Part shown: positions 8,692 to 18,786 of the stretch, in pieces | Layout: the number at the start of each line of letters is the position of its first letter | Position numbering within the stretch: the stretch's first letter is position 1 | Assembly (NCBI GenBank): GCA_934176955.1 | Contig: CAKPOS010000004.1 | Span: 1 to 64,000 of the forward strand | Source: an uncultured Bacilli bacterium | GTDB taxonomy: Bacteria > Bacillota_I > Bacilli_A > RF39 > UBA660 | Length of the DNA stretch: 64,000 bases | Direction: 5' to 3' | Translations under genes and position numbers: made by a program | The notes under the pieces: generated by a model | The model's input: the letters and a program-made list of their open reading frames with translations, nothing else | The model's database searches: none | Told to the model about the DNA's origin: nothing

Positions 8692-9444
8692 ATGAAAATG
8701 AGAAAGAAAAAAAATGATGATATTGCTATCAAAGTAGAAAATATGTCCAAAGTATTTAAAATTTATATGGATAAAGCAAATACTTTAAAAGAAAAGTTAT
8801 TATTTTTTTCTCGAGGTAGAAAAGAAGTTAGAACTGTATTGGAAAATATTAATTTAGAAATTAAAAAAGGAGAGACTGTTGCTTTAATTGGTACGAATGG
8901 TAGTGGGAAGAGTACATTGCTTAAGCTTATGACAAAGATTTATTATCCAACAAAAGGTACTGTTTATACGACAGGAAAATTGACATCATTATTGGAACTT
9001 GGTGCAGGGTTTCATCCGGATTTTTCTGGAAGAGAAAATATTTATTTTAACGCATCAATTTTTGGCCTTTCTAAAAAGGAAATTGATAATAGATTAGATG
9101 ATATTATAAAATTTTCTGAATTGGAAGAATTTATTGATAATCCAGTTAGAACATACTCATCAGGAATGTATATGCGATTGGCTTTTTCTATTGCAATTAA
9201 TGTTGATGCAGATATTTTATTAATTGATGAAATTTTAGCAGTAGGAGATCAACATTTTCAAGATAAATGTTTTCACAAGCTATTAGAATTAAAAGAAAGT
9301 GATAAAACTGTTGTGATGGTTTCTCATAGCTTGGATTCAGTTCGTAAGTTATGTGATAGAGCTGTATGGATTTATGATGGAAGAGTGCGATTGGATGGAA
9401 ATTGTAATGAAGTTTTAGATGAATATTTAAAGGTATGTAAGTAA
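8692..9444 (+). CDS. Polysaccharide/teichoic-acid ABC exporter, ATPase (Wzt/TagH-like)
   Basis: 250 residues, a single nucleotide-binding domain. Seen: Walker A GTNGSGKST near 66, the Q-loop replaced by the LTSLLELGAGFHPDFSGREN stretch typical of the polysaccharide-export subfamily, signature YSSGMYMRLAFS near 155, Walker B ILLIDEI and the switch His in VSHS. No C-terminal carbohydrate-binding domain is present, as in short TagH/RfbE types. The partner permease starts 12 bases later, so together they would flip a lipid-linked polymer across the membrane. Confidence 0.9.
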   Translation: MKMRKKKNDDIAIKVENMSKVFKIYMDKANTLKEKLLFFSRGRKEVRTVLENINLEIKKGETVALIGTNGSGKSTLLKLMTKIYYPTKGTVYTTGKLTSLLELGAGFHPDFSGRENIYFNASIFGLSKKEIDNRLDDIIKFSELEEFIDNPVRTYSSGMYMRLAFSIAINVDADILLIDEILAVGDQHFQDKCFHKLLELKESDKTVVMVSHSLDSVRKLCDRAVWIYDGRVRLDGNCNEVLDEYLKVCK

Positions 9445-9455
9445 GTGGTGATAGA

Positions 9456-10229
9456 ATGAGTTTATTTAATGATTTGTATAAATATAGAGAATTTTTGAAA
9501 ACAAATGTAAAAAAGGATATTCGTGGAAAATATAAGGGATCTTTTTTGGGCGTTTTGTGGTCTTTTATTAATCCTTTGTTATCGGTTTTAGTGTATGCTA
9601 TTGTATTTAGTCAAATTATGAGATTTGATATTGATAATTATGTTATTTATTTAATTACTGGTGTATTACCTTGGACTTTTTTTACTTCTTCTATAAATAT
9701 GGGGATGACATCTATTTTATATAATGCTAGTATTATTAAGAAGGTTTATTTCCCAAGAAGTATTTTACCAATATCTTCTGTTAGTAGTTGTTTAGTAAAT
9801 TTTTTGATTTCTTGTTTAGTAATATTGGTATTTGTTTTATTTAGTGGAATAGGAATCACTATTCATTTGTTATGGTTACCTTTAATTGCTTTAGTTCAAT
9901 ATTTTTTATGTTTGGGGATTGTTTTTTTCTTGAGTGCAGTTGAAATTTTTGTAAGAGATTTGGAACATATTATTAATTTTGTTCTTAGTATGGCTTTTTA
10001 TGTAACTCCAATATTATATAAAGCTGAGCAGGTTCCTAAAAATTTAAGATTTATTTTAAAGTTAAATCCGATGGCTTATATTATAGATGCTTATAGAGAT
10101 ATATTTTATTATGGTGTCATGCCAGATATTAGTAGTTTGTTGTTGGTTTTTCTAGTAAGTATTATTGTAATAATGCTTGGATATAAAGTTTTTGAACGTT
10201 TACAACGTGGCTTTGCAGAGGAGGTATAA
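9456..10229 (+). CDS. Polysaccharide/teichoic-acid ABC exporter, permease (Wzm/TagG-like)
   Basis: 257 residues with six predicted membrane helices, an ABC-2 type permease. The N-terminal amphipathic stretch DLYKYREFLKTNVKKDIRGK, followed by YKGSFLGVLWSFINPLLSVL, is characteristic of the O-antigen/teichoic acid export subfamily. The ATPase partner is just upstream. The coding end carries the aggagg ribosome site for the downstream glycosyltransferase. Confidence 0.9.
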   Translation: MSLFNDLYKYREFLKTNVKKDIRGKYKGSFLGVLWSFINPLLSVLVYAIVFSQIMRFDIDNYVIYLITGVLPWTFFTSSINMGMTSILYNASIIKKVYFPRSILPISSVSSCLVNFLISCLVILVFVLFSGIGITIHLLWLPLIALVQYFLCLGIVFFLSAVEIFVRDLEHIINFVLSMAFYVTPILYKAEQVPKNLRFILKLNPMAYIIDAYRDIFYYGVMPDISSLLLVFLVSIIVIMLGYKVFERLQRGFAEEV

Positions 10230-10230
10230 A

Positions 10231-12420
10231 GTGAAAAAAGTACAAATTATTGATTTTACAGTTGGTGGAATAAAACATCCATTGGTAAATATTCATTGTA
10301 AAATTCATAAAAATAATAGATTAAAATTAGTTGTTGATGAAAAAGAAATATCACTTACTGATAATGAAGAAGTTGGCACAAACTATGTGAATAAACTGTT
10401 AGGAAATAAAGAATATATTGATTATAAATATCAAGCTAAATTATCTGAAGATTGTAAGCATTTGAGATTGTATGAAGTAAGTGATGGTGTTGAAACTTTA
10501 ATTAAAGAAAAAAATATCGGAATGCTTGTTCGAATTAAGGATGGTATTTATTTTAAAATACTTTGCTTTTTTAGAAAGTTACTGAGAGTTCCTAGGACTA
10601 TTTGCAGAGTGATTAAACTTATGTGGGAGAGACATCATTTTTTGATTCCACCGAAATTAATAAAAAGGTATGTAAAGTCTTTTTTTGGTAATATTAGTGA
10701 TAATAATGTTTATGAACATTTTGCAGATCCATTGGATCAAGCGAGATATTTGGAATGGTTGGATAGTCATAATGAAAGTGAAAAAAAAGTTGATTTTAAG
10801 TATAAACCACTTATTTCTATAGTAGTTCCAGTGTATAATGTGGAAGCAAGTATTTTGAAAGAATGTATTGAATCTGTTTTGATGCAAAGTTATTCTAATT
10901 TTGAATTATGTTTAGCTGATGATTGTTCAACTAAGAAGGAAACGGTAACTTGTCTAAAAAAATATGAAAAAAAAGATAAGAGAATAAAGGTTGTTTATAG
11001 AGAGAAAAATGGTCATATTAGTGAGGCAACTAATAGTGCAATTAAGATTGCAAGTGGGGAATTTATAGGATTGCTTGATAATGATGATTTACTTTCTGAA
11101 AATGCTTTATATGAGGTAGTAAAAGTACTTAATCAGAATAAAAAAATTGATATGATTTATAGTGATGAAGATAAGATTGCCTTAAATGGTAAAAGATATT
11201 TTCCTCATTTTAAACCTGATTTTTCTCCTGATTCATTACTTTCTTCTAATTATATTTGTCATTTTACTGTTTTGAGAAAAAGTATTGTTGATGAGTTAGG
11301 TGGATTTAGAAGTGAGTATAATGGAAGTCAAGATTATGATATGTTTTTGAGATTTACTGAAAAGACAAATAACATTTATCATATTCCTAAAATTTTATAT
11401 CATTGGCGCATGATAGAAGGTTCAACATCTAATGATGCAGGTAGCAAAAATTATGCTTATCTTGCTGGAAAAAAGGCATTAGAAGATGCTTTAAAAAGAA
11501 GAAAAATTAAAGGAGAAGTTCATTTAATTGGTACTCCTCAAATGTATGAAATTGAATATTTGCTAGATAAGGAGCCACTTGTTTCTATTATTATTCCTAC
11601 AAAAGATAAGAGTGATATTTTAAAAAGATGTTTAGAATCTATTTATCTGAAAACTACTTATAAAAATTATGAAGTTATTGTAATAGACAATAATAGTAGT
11701 GAGAAGTCTACTTTTAAATTATTAGATCATTATAAAAAGAAATATAAGAATTTTAGAACTTATTCTTATCAATGTGAATTTAATTATTCTTATTTGAATA
11801 ATGAAGGAGTAAAAAAAGCCAAAGGAGATTATGTTGTTCTTCTTAATAACGATACTGAAGTTATATCAAATGATTGGCTTACAAAAATGGTTGGCTATGC
11901 TAGCCAAGATCATATTGGTTGTGTTGGGGTAAAATTATTATATCCAACGGATACGATTCAGCATTGTGGAGTAGTCATAGGATGTGCTGGTGTAGCGGCT
12001 CATGCATTTGTTGGAACAAGTAAGGAGCATTTTGGATATTTTGGTAGACTTGTTGCTCCTCATGATTATTCAGCTGTTACGGCAGCTTGCTTGATGGTTA
12101 AGAAAAGTAAATTTAATGAAGTAAATGGATTAGATGAAAAATTGAAAGTTGCTTATAATGATGTAGATTTGAATATTAAATTGTTAGAAAAAGGGTATTA
12201 TAATGTTGTGTTACCTGGTGTTCAGTTATATCACTATGAATCTATTAGCCGTGGATATGATTTAGATGAAAAAAATAAACAAAGATTTATTGAAGAAGTA
12301 AAGTACATTAGTAATAAATGGGGTAATACTTTGATGAATGATAAATTTTATAATAGTAATTTAAGTAATTATTATCCATTTTTTATTGATAGAGAGGAAA
12401 AGAAAGATGAAAAAAAGTAA
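10231..12420 (+). CDS. Two-domain family 2 glycosyltransferase (rhamnan/O-antigen type)
   Basis: About 729 residues from the GTG at 10231, chosen because gaggaggtata lies just upstream; an in-frame ATG at 10177 is inside the permease gene. After about 190 residues of N-terminal region come two GT-A domains. The first opens PLISIVVPVYN with DNDD, the second opens PLVSIIIPTKD with LLNNDTEV. Each also has typical acceptor-side motifs (SQDYD, YHW; NDVDLN, YHYES). Such tandem GT2 proteins (WsaE/RgpF-like) extend rhamnose-rich polymers (inference). It is a clear paralogue of the protein encoded at 33806-35635. Confidence 0.85.
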   Translation: MKKVQIIDFTVGGIKHPLVNIHCKIHKNNRLKLVVDEKEISLTDNEEVGTNYVNKLLGNKEYIDYKYQAKLSEDCKHLRLYEVSDGVETLIKEKNIGMLVRIKDGIYFKILCFFRKLLRVPRTICRVIKLMWERHHFLIPPKLIKRYVKSFFGNISDNNVYEHFADPLDQARYLEWLDSHNESEKKVDFKYKPLISIVVPVYNVEASILKECIESVLMQSYSNFELCLADDCSTKKETVTCLKKYEKKDKRIKVVYREKNGHISEATNSAIKIASGEFIGLLDNDDLLSENALYEVVKVLNQNKKIDMIYSDEDKIALNGKRYFPHFKPDFSPDSLLSSNYICHFTVLRKSIVDELGGFRSEYNGSQDYDMFLRFTEKTNNIYHIPKILYHWRMIEGSTSNDAGSKNYAYLAGKKALEDALKRRKIKGEVHLIGTPQMYEIEYLLDKEPLVSIIIPTKDKSDILKRCLESIYLKTTYKNYEVIVIDNNSSEKSTFKLLDHYKKKYKNFRTYSYQCEFNYSYLNNEGVKKAKGDYVVLLNNDTEVISNDWLTKMVGYASQDHIGCVGVKLLYPTDTIQHCGVVIGCAGVAAHAFVGTSKEHFGYFGRLVAPHDYSAVTAACLMVKKSKFNEVNGLDEKLKVAYNDVDLNIKLLEKGYYNVVLPGVQLYHYESISRGYDLDEKNKQRFIEEVKYISNKWGNTLMNDKFYNSNLSNYYPFFIDREEKKDEKK

Positions 12421-14518
12421 TTTAATATTGATTTTAGGATGTTTATTATTTTTATCCCTTTCCATTCTTTTTTATTTTTTTCCTAGAAATACTTTTACTA
12501 GTGTTTTAAAAAATACAAGAAATATTTCTACAATAGAAATATTTGGTCAAAAAACAATAAATCAACGTTTTAAGATTAGAATGACAAAACTTGAAAAACT
12601 TTATATTAGTTTAGGTGCTAATGAGAAAGAAAATTATTTTGATGGGAATGTTGAAATAATACTATTTAAGAATAAAAAAGAAATTTATAGTATTAGGAAA
12701 AATTATGGAGAATTAAAGGATGGAATTATTAGACTAGATTTACCTAAAGGAATATCAGTTTTGTCTAAAGATGACTTTTCCTTTGAGTTAAAGTGTCGTG
12801 ATTGTAGTGAAAGTGCACCTTTAATTTTAAATGCATCTAATGAGATTGAAAAAAATGAAATTATGTTATTAGATGGCAAAAATGAAAATAAAGCTTTATC
12901 AATGACACTTTATGGTTATCATGATAATTATAGTTATTGTCTTGCTTGTTTTGTGATTTATTGCTTGATGTTTTTTGTATTTTGTTTTAAAAATATTCAA
13001 AATAGTAAAAAAGGTCTGGTAAAAAAATATTATGTATTAGAATTTATTCTATCTATTATTTTTTATTTTTTAATTATTGATAATTTAAGCAATTATTTGT
13101 ATTTATCAAAGTTGTCTTTTCTTTCGTTTCTATTTTTAATTTTTATATATTCTTTATTGGTATATTTAATTATTTTCATTATAAAATCAAAAAATCTTCA
13201 AAAGGAAAAATTTTATTTAGGAATAGCAATTCCGATTGCTTTAGGGTATGCAATTTTAATAATTCCCAATTACGTCGCTGATGAACAAGTTCATTTTACT
13301 AGGGCTTATAATTTAGTTGATGATAACGTATTATCTACTTCTTCTGTTGCTAATGTTCCAAATGATTTCTTAGTTTATAATATGGGAAATATAAAAGATT
13401 ATAGTGATTTAAAATACGCTCTTTCTAAGGGAACAAATTATAATGATGAAACAACTTTTAGTAGTGCGGGAAGTTACGGTGGTGTTCTTTATTTCTTTGC
13501 TGATATTGGTATTTTTATTGGAAAAATATTTTCTTTACCAATATTAATTACGTTTTATTTGTCACGTATTTTTAATGTGGTTGGTATGTTGTTTTTTGGA
13601 TATTTTATAATTAAACTTTTGCCTTTTGGCAAAAATATTGCACTTGTGTATTTACTTAATCCTATGTATATGCATCAAGGAGGATCAGTATCTGCAGATT
13701 CTATGGTTAATTCTATATGTTTATTATTTATTGCTAGTGTTTTATTTTTTAAACAGAAGAAAAAAATCGAAACAAAAGATGTAATCTTTTTTACATTTCT
13801 GATTGTTTTGGTAGGTTTTGCAAAATATATTTATATTCCGTTAATTTTATTGTTGCTACTACTTTATAAAAATAAAGATTCTATTAGTAAAAAAAATAAG
13901 AAAATTATATTGATAGGAAGTATAATTGCTATATTGTTGTGTTTGATTTCTGTTACTTGCATGTATTTACTTCCAGCATCTAAAACTGGAACCGAAGATA
14001 TAGCAGTTGGTTTAGAAAATGTGGGAATGTTTGGGCAATTAAAATATATTTTAAATAATCCTAGTTATGCTATAAGATGTATTATATCTACATTTTATTA
14101 TAAATTTCATGACTATGTAGTTATGTTTTTTGGAATGAGTCTTGGTTGGCTTAATATAGGAGTGTATTATCTTTGGATTTGGATTTATATATTTTTATTC
14201 TTTTCTGCTCCTTTTATTTATAATTCTAATGAGTTTGGCTATTTTGATAAAAAGGAAAAGTACTTTTGTAATATTTTAAGTTTATTTCTTTCATTTTTAT
14301 GTATACTTTCAATGTGGCTGAGTTGGACTTCTATAGGTAGTGTTCCTATTGAAGGTGTTCAGGGAAGATATTTTTTACCATTCATTTTATTACCTATGTT
14401 AACTATTTCTAATCAAAGTAATAAAGTTAAAATAAAAAATTATAATTTTAAGTTGTTCATTTTAATGTTAATAGTTCATGTTGGAACGTTTGTTTCAATA
14501 ATAAGTTTTTTTAAATAA
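12407..14518 (+). CDS. DUF2142 multi-pass membrane protein
   Basis: About 703 residues from the ATG at 12407, which overlaps the previous gene by 14 bases and follows a gagaggaaaag site. One N-terminal membrane helix is followed by an extracytoplasmic beta-rich stretch of roughly 150 residues and then about ten membrane helices. VADEQVHFTRAYN near 290 is the hallmark of the DUF2142 family (GT-C-like proteins in polysaccharide loci). It probably modifies the polymer from a lipid-linked donor outside the membrane, but the substrate is unknown. Confidence 0.75.
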   Translation: MKKSNLILILGCLLFLSLSILFYFFPRNTFTSVLKNTRNISTIEIFGQKTINQRFKIRMTKLEKLYISLGANEKENYFDGNVEIILFKNKKEIYSIRKNYGELKDGIIRLDLPKGISVLSKDDFSFELKCRDCSESAPLILNASNEIEKNEIMLLDGKNENKALSMTLYGYHDNYSYCLACFVIYCLMFFVFCFKNIQNSKKGLVKKYYVLEFILSIIFYFLIIDNLSNYLYLSKLSFLSFLFLIFIYSLLVYLIIFIIKSKNLQKEKFYLGIAIPIALGYAILIIPNYVADEQVHFTRAYNLVDDNVLSTSSVANVPNDFLVYNMGNIKDYSDLKYALSKGTNYNDETTFSSAGSYGGVLYFFADIGIFIGKIFSLPILITFYLSRIFNVVGMLFFGYFIIKLLPFGKNIALVYLLNPMYMHQGGSVSADSMVNSICLLFIASVLFFKQKKKIETKDVIFFTFLIVLVGFAKYIYIPLILLLLLLYKNKDSISKKNKKIILIGSIIAILLCLISVTCMYLLPASKTGTEDIAVGLENVGMFGQLKYILNNPSYAIRCIISTFYYKFHDYVVMFFGMSLGWLNIGVYYLWIWIYIFLFFSAPFIYNSNEFGYFDKKEKYFCNILSLFLSFLCILSMWLSWTSIGSVPIEGVQGRYFLPFILLPMLTISNQSNKVKIKNYNFKLFILMLIVHVGTFVSIISFFK

Positions 14519-14561
14519 AATTTAATAGGTATTTTTTGTTTAAATGTTAGGAGTGTAGATT

Positions 14562-15302
14562 ATGAAAAAAAATAATAAAAAAGTACTTTTTGTAATTCCA
14601 GCTTATAATGAAGAAGAAAATATAAAAAAAGTATTAGAAGAAATAAAAAAAGATGCCAGTTTTGCAGATGTTTTGGTAATTAATGATTGTTCTAAGGATA
14701 ATACAAAAAAGATTGTATTAGAAAGTGGCGTAAAGTGTATTGATAATATTTTTAATATGCGCTATGCATGGGCTGTACAAACTGGGATTAAATATGCTTA
14801 TCAGAATGATTATGATTATGTTGTTCAAATTGATGCTGATGGACAACATATTGCTAAAGAAGCTGTGAAGTTAGTAGAATGTGCTGAAAAAGAAAATGCA
14901 GATATTGTTATTGGATCAAGATATTTAAAGGATATGGGTTATCCTTGTCCTATGTTTAGACGTATAGGAACAAAAATGTTTGAATGGATTATTAAATGTT
15001 TTTGTCATCAAAGAATTGCTGATCCTTTGTCTGGTTTTCAATGCTTAAATAGAAGGGTTATTAGGAAGTATTCTAAGATGGGAGAATATCCAGAATTTCC
15101 TGATGCTAATTTAGTCATTGATATGTTGATGAATGGTTATAAAATTATTGAAGTACCAGTAAAGATGCGTCTTCGTGAAAATGGAGAGAGTATGCATGGT
15201 GGAATTATTAAACCTATTAAATATATGATAAATATGTTTTATACTATTTTCTTTATTGTTATTCAAAATATTGGTTGGAGGAGAAGAAAAAATCATGAAT
15301 AG
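14562..15302 (+). CDS. Family 2 glycosyltransferase, dolichyl-phosphate-mannose-synthase-like
   Basis: 246 residues, cytoplasmic GT-A fold without added membrane helices. The VIPAYNEEENI opening (about 11-21), NDCSKDNT near 45 and the QIDADGQH metal site near 90 fit enzymes that charge polyprenyl phosphate with a sugar. The next gene encodes a DUF2304 protein, a common partner of this subfamily. Together they likely make a lipid-linked donor for GT-C-type enzymes in this locus. Confidence 0.85.
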   Translation: MKKNNKKVLFVIPAYNEEENIKKVLEEIKKDASFADVLVINDCSKDNTKKIVLESGVKCIDNIFNMRYAWAVQTGIKYAYQNDYDYVVQIDADGQHIAKEAVKLVECAEKENADIVIGSRYLKDMGYPCPMFRRIGTKMFEWIIKCFCHQRIADPLSGFQCLNRRVIRKYSKMGEYPEFPDANLVIDMLMNGYKIIEVPVKMRLRENGESMHGGIIKPIKYMINMFYTIFFIVIQNIGWRRRKNHE

Positions 15303-15633
15303 AAGTTATTTTATTATTTTATCAATTGTTGTTATTTTATATGTGATCAATATTGTTAGAAAGAAAAAATTTTCAATTAAAGAAAGTTTTTGGTGGGTGT
15401 TTGCTTCAGTTGTAATGTTATTATTATCAATTTTCCCTTATTCTATTGATTGGTTTGCGAAAAAAATAGGTGTTGATTATCCTCCATCTCTACTATTTGT
15501 TCTTTGTATTATTTTTCTTTTATTTATTAATTTTAAAAATAGTAGACGTATTGCTGAGTTACAAATGAAAGTAGTTGAACTTGGACAAGAATTAGCTATA
15601 GTTAAAGAAAAGGTAAATCGTGATGAAAAATAA
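15295..15633 (+). CDS. DUF2304 small membrane protein
   Basis: About 112 residues from the ATG at 15295, preceded by a ggaggagaag site in the end of the upstream transferase, which it overlaps by eight bases. Two or three membrane helices (NRSYFIILSIVVILYVIN; a second near 35-50; a third near 70) are followed by a C-terminal coiled-coil segment (IAELQMKVVELGQELAIVKE). This layout and position match DUF2304, which usually accompanies a polyprenyl-phosphate glycosyltransferase. Confidence 0.75.
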   Translation: MNRSYFIILSIVVILYVINIVRKKKFSIKESFWWVFASVVMLLLSIFPYSIDWFAKKIGVDYPPSLLFVLCIIFLLFINFKNSRRIAELQMKVVELGQELAIVKEKVNRDEK

Positions 15634-16864
15634 ATTTAATGATAAAAAAAATGCTGTTTGGAATACTATTGGTACAACTTTAAATGCATTTAATTCATTG
15701 TTTTTTATGATTATTGCTATACGTATAAATGGTACTGATTCTGCTGGAATTTTTACTTATGCTTTTTCTATATCTGCTCTTTTTAATATTATTGGTGTTT
15801 ATTATGGGAGAGTTTATCAAGTAACTGAAAATTCTAAATTTACTGATAGTGATTTTTTTGGTAACAAGTTATTGACTTGTACATTTATGTTGCTTCTTTC
15901 AATTTTATTTATTCTTTGTAATAGTTATAATTTAGAAAAAGGATTGATTATTTTTGTTTTATCTATTTATCGGACATTAGAAGCTTTCGCAGAGGTTTTG
16001 TATGCTTACTATCAAAAAAATAATGAATTATATAAAGTTGGTATTTCTCTTGTTGTTAAAAATATTTTAGGTTTATTTTTGTTTGGATTTGTTGATTATT
16101 TAACAAAGAGTATTTTATATTCAACTATTATTTTGACAATCAATTATTTTGTTATAATGTTGTTGTATGATATGCGAGCAATAAAAAAGTATAAAATTAA
16201 TATTTTGAAAATGAATAAATCTCATGTAACTTCAATATTAAAGCAAGGATTTCTTCCATTTTTATTAGCTTTCTTTCTTCAACTTTTACTTAATATTCCT
16301 AGATATATAATTGATTTAAAGACGCCTAGTGAAAGTGCAGTATGGGGAATTATAATAATGCCTGCTTCAATTATGATTTTAATTGGTCAATTTAGTTTAG
16401 CTCCATTCATTATGGAATTATTTGAATTGTACAGCAATCATGAAATCAAGAAGTATTTAGCTAAGGTTAAAAATATTTGCCTTTTCGTTTTAGGAGGAGG
16501 AATTATTGGCGTTATATGTGCATGGTTGTTTGGAATACCTGTATTGAATTTTGTTTATGGTATTGTTTTAGATAAGTATAGGATGCCATTGTTGTTGATT
16601 ATTTTGGGAGCTATTTTAAGTGGACTTCAAAATATTTTATATAATCTTTTAGTTGCAATGAGGTATATTAAAGTACAAGTATATATTTATTTGGTATGTA
16701 TAATCTTGGCATTCTTTATTTTTTATTTTCTTATTGATTATCATGGCGTTTTGGGTGCTAGTGTTGCTTACTTACTAATTATGAGTATTTTATTTTTTGT
16801 ATATTCAGTTATCTTTTTGATATATTCTAAGAGAAATGGAGGTTATTCAAATGGTGAAAGTTAG
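15623..16864 (+). CDS. Polysaccharide flippase-like (Wzx/MATE-fold) membrane protein
   Basis: About 413 residues, twelve or more predicted membrane helices. The N-terminal NAVWNTIGTTLNAFNSLFFM region resembles lipopolysaccharide O-unit flippases. Two starts are adjacent (GTG 15620, ATG 15623); the region overlaps the end of the DUF2304 gene. It probably moves a lipid-linked oligosaccharide across the membrane. Having both an ABC exporter and a flippase in one locus suggests two glycans or separate backbone and side-chain routes (inference). Confidence 0.8.
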   Translation: MKNKFNDKKNAVWNTIGTTLNAFNSLFFMIIAIRINGTDSAGIFTYAFSISALFNIIGVYYGRVYQVTENSKFTDSDFFGNKLLTCTFMLLLSILFILCNSYNLEKGLIIFVLSIYRTLEAFAEVLYAYYQKNNELYKVGISLVVKNILGLFLFGFVDYLTKSILYSTIILTINYFVIMLLYDMRAIKKYKINILKMNKSHVTSILKQGFLPFLLAFFLQLLLNIPRYIIDLKTPSESAVWGIIIMPASIMILIGQFSLAPFIMELFELYSNHEIKKYLAKVKNICLFVLGGGIIGVICAWLFGIPVLNFVYGIVLDKYRMPLLLIILGAILSGLQNILYNLLVAMRYIKVQVYIYLVCIILAFFIFYFLIDYHGVLGASVAYLLIMSILFFVYSVIFLIYSKRNGGYSNGES

Positions 16865-17810
16865 TGTGATTGTTCCTGTTTATAATGTTGAGAAATTTAT
16901 TAATAGATGCGTTGATAGTATATTGAGTCAAACGTTTAAAGATTTTGAGTTAATTTTGGTCAATGATGGTTCAAAGGATAAATCTTTAGAAATTATTGAA
17001 AAATATCGAATGGATAAGAGAGTAAGAATTTTTACTCAAAAAAATCAGGGTCCTGCTGTAGCTAGAAATTTTGGTATTTCGGTTGCTAAGGGAAGTTATA
17101 TTATGTTTATTGATTCAGATGATTATATTGATTCAGATTATGTAGAAACTTATTATAATAAAATAAAAAATTGTAATTATGATGTTGTAGTCGGTGGATA
17201 TAAACGAGTTGTTGATGATAAAGTTAAATTTATTTTGAAATTAAAAAATGGGGAGTTTTCTAAGTATATTGTTACTGGACCTTATTGTAGGATAATCAAA
17301 AAAAGTTTTTTGGAAAAAAATAATATTTCTTTTTTAAATACTAATAGTAGTGAGGATGTTTATTTTAACTTGATGATTTACAATACTACGAATAAAATTG
17401 GAATAATTGATTATTCTGGATATTATTATTTTTATAATTCGAATTCAATTTCTAATACTGCACACAAAGGATTTAAGAAAGAAATTAAAATTATTGAGTT
17501 ATTAGATTTGATTAATGTTAAAGAAAGTTATAATTTAGAATTAAATCAATATTATGTAATTCGTTATATTATTTGGTATTTGCTTTATTCAGGAAAAACT
17601 GCTACACCAAAAAGTTTTGTTTTGGAATACCATAAATTATTTGATTGGTTAGAAAAAAATATTCCAAATTATAAAAAAAATAAGTATTTATCTATATTTG
17701 CACCAAAAGGAGAACCATTTAAGTATCGTTTAATTATTAATTTATTTATGTTTATAAGTAATATTAAAATGGTAAGCTTGTTTTCTAAAGTATATTGCAA
17801 AGGTAGGTAG
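16851..17810 (+). CDS. Family 2 glycosyltransferase
   Basis: About 319 residues from the ATG at 16851, which has ggagg eight bases upstream; the ATG at 16836 overlaps that site and is less likely. The opening VSVIVPVYNVEKFI, NDGSKDKS near 40 and the DSDDYID metal site near 88 define a GT-A family 2 enzyme. No membrane anchor except a hydrophobic C-terminal stretch. Sugar specificity cannot be inferred. It overlaps the flippase end by 14 bases and is followed closely by a second, similar transferase. Confidence 0.85.
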   Translation: MVKVSVIVPVYNVEKFINRCVDSILSQTFKDFELILVNDGSKDKSLEIIEKYRMDKRVRIFTQKNQGPAVARNFGISVAKGSYIMFIDSDDYIDSDYVETYYNKIKNCNYDVVVGGYKRVVDDKVKFILKLKNGEFSKYIVTGPYCRIIKKSFLEKNNISFLNTNSSEDVYFNLMIYNTTNKIGIIDYSGYYYFYNSNSISNTAHKGFKKEIKIIELLDLINVKESYNLELNQYYVIRYIIWYLLYSGKTATPKSFVLEYHKLFDWLEKNIPNYKKNKYLSIFAPKGEPFKYRLIINLFMFISNIKMVSLFSKVYCKGR

Positions 17811-17814
17811 TTTT

Positions 17815-18786
17815 GTGGATAAAATTAGTGTAATTGTTCCAGTTTATAATGCTGAGAAATTTATTGATAAATGTATAGAAAGTGTTATCAATCAAACTTA
17901 TAAAGAGATTGAACTTATTTTAGTTAATGATGGTTCAAAAGATAATTCATTGAAAATTTTACAAAAATATGAAAAACAATACCCTAAGATGATAAAAGTT
18001 TTTAATCAAGATAATCAGGGAGCAGGTGCTGCTAGAAATTTAGGAATAAAGAATGTTTCTGGAAAATATATTTTTTTCTTAGATAGTGATGATTGGATTG
18101 AGCCTGATTACTTATTTAAATTATATAATGATATTTCTAGTAATGATATGGTTATTTCCGGTTTTAAGAGTTATGATATTGATAATTCATTACTTTTTAC
18201 TGAAAATATTAAAGATAATCCATGGACTAAATTTAAATATTGTTCTACTACTGGAAAGATGATTTTATCTAGTTTGATTTTAGAAAATAATATTTTGTTT
18301 AAAAAATTTAAAATTTGTGAAGATGCTTATTTTTGGTTTGAATGTTATTCTAAAACAAATAAAATAAACATTTCTTCATCTTCTGGTTATTGTCGATTAA
18401 AGAACCCAACATCTATTACTCATACTTTAAATACTAAAAAAAGTAATAGTATTGTTGATGTACTAAAATGTATTGATTCTGATATAGATTGTAGCAATTT
18501 TGACAAAAGGTTATTGTCATATTTTTATCTTAAGTCCATTGTTTTAGATATTCTGCTTGCTATTGATGATTTTTCTACTGATATTTTAGTTAAACGATTT
18601 GAAGATAATGTAAAATGGTATAAACAATTTTTGAAGAAAATGGACTTAAAATTTAAAACAATTCACTTAAAATATGAAACTTTGAAGATCAATTTTGTTG
18701 TAAATATATTTGTTATTTTTTATAAATTAAAGATTTTATCTGTACTTATTTATTTATTAAAAAAAGGTAAGGTGAGAGTTGAATGA
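17815..18786 (+). CDS. Family 2 glycosyltransferase
   Basis: 323 residues with a GTG start after an aaaggtagg site. ISVIVPVYNAEKFI, NDGSKDNS, the QGAGAARN acceptor loop and DSDDWIEPD are visible. It is similar in length and layout to its upstream neighbour, so the two may have arisen by duplication. The end overlaps the next gene's ATG by four bases. Confidence 0.85.
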   Translation: MDKISVIVPVYNAEKFIDKCIESVINQTYKEIELILVNDGSKDNSLKILQKYEKQYPKMIKVFNQDNQGAGAARNLGIKNVSGKYIFFLDSDDWIEPDYLFKLYNDISSNDMVISGFKSYDIDNSLLFTENIKDNPWTKFKYCSTTGKMILSSLILENNILFKKFKICEDAYFWFECYSKTNKINISSSSGYCRLKNPTSITHTLNTKKSNSIVDVLKCIDSDIDCSNFDKRLLSYFYLKSIVLDILLAIDDFSTDILVKRFEDNVKWYKQFLKKMDLKFKTIHLKYETLKINFVVNIFVIFYKLKILSVLIYLLKKGKVRVE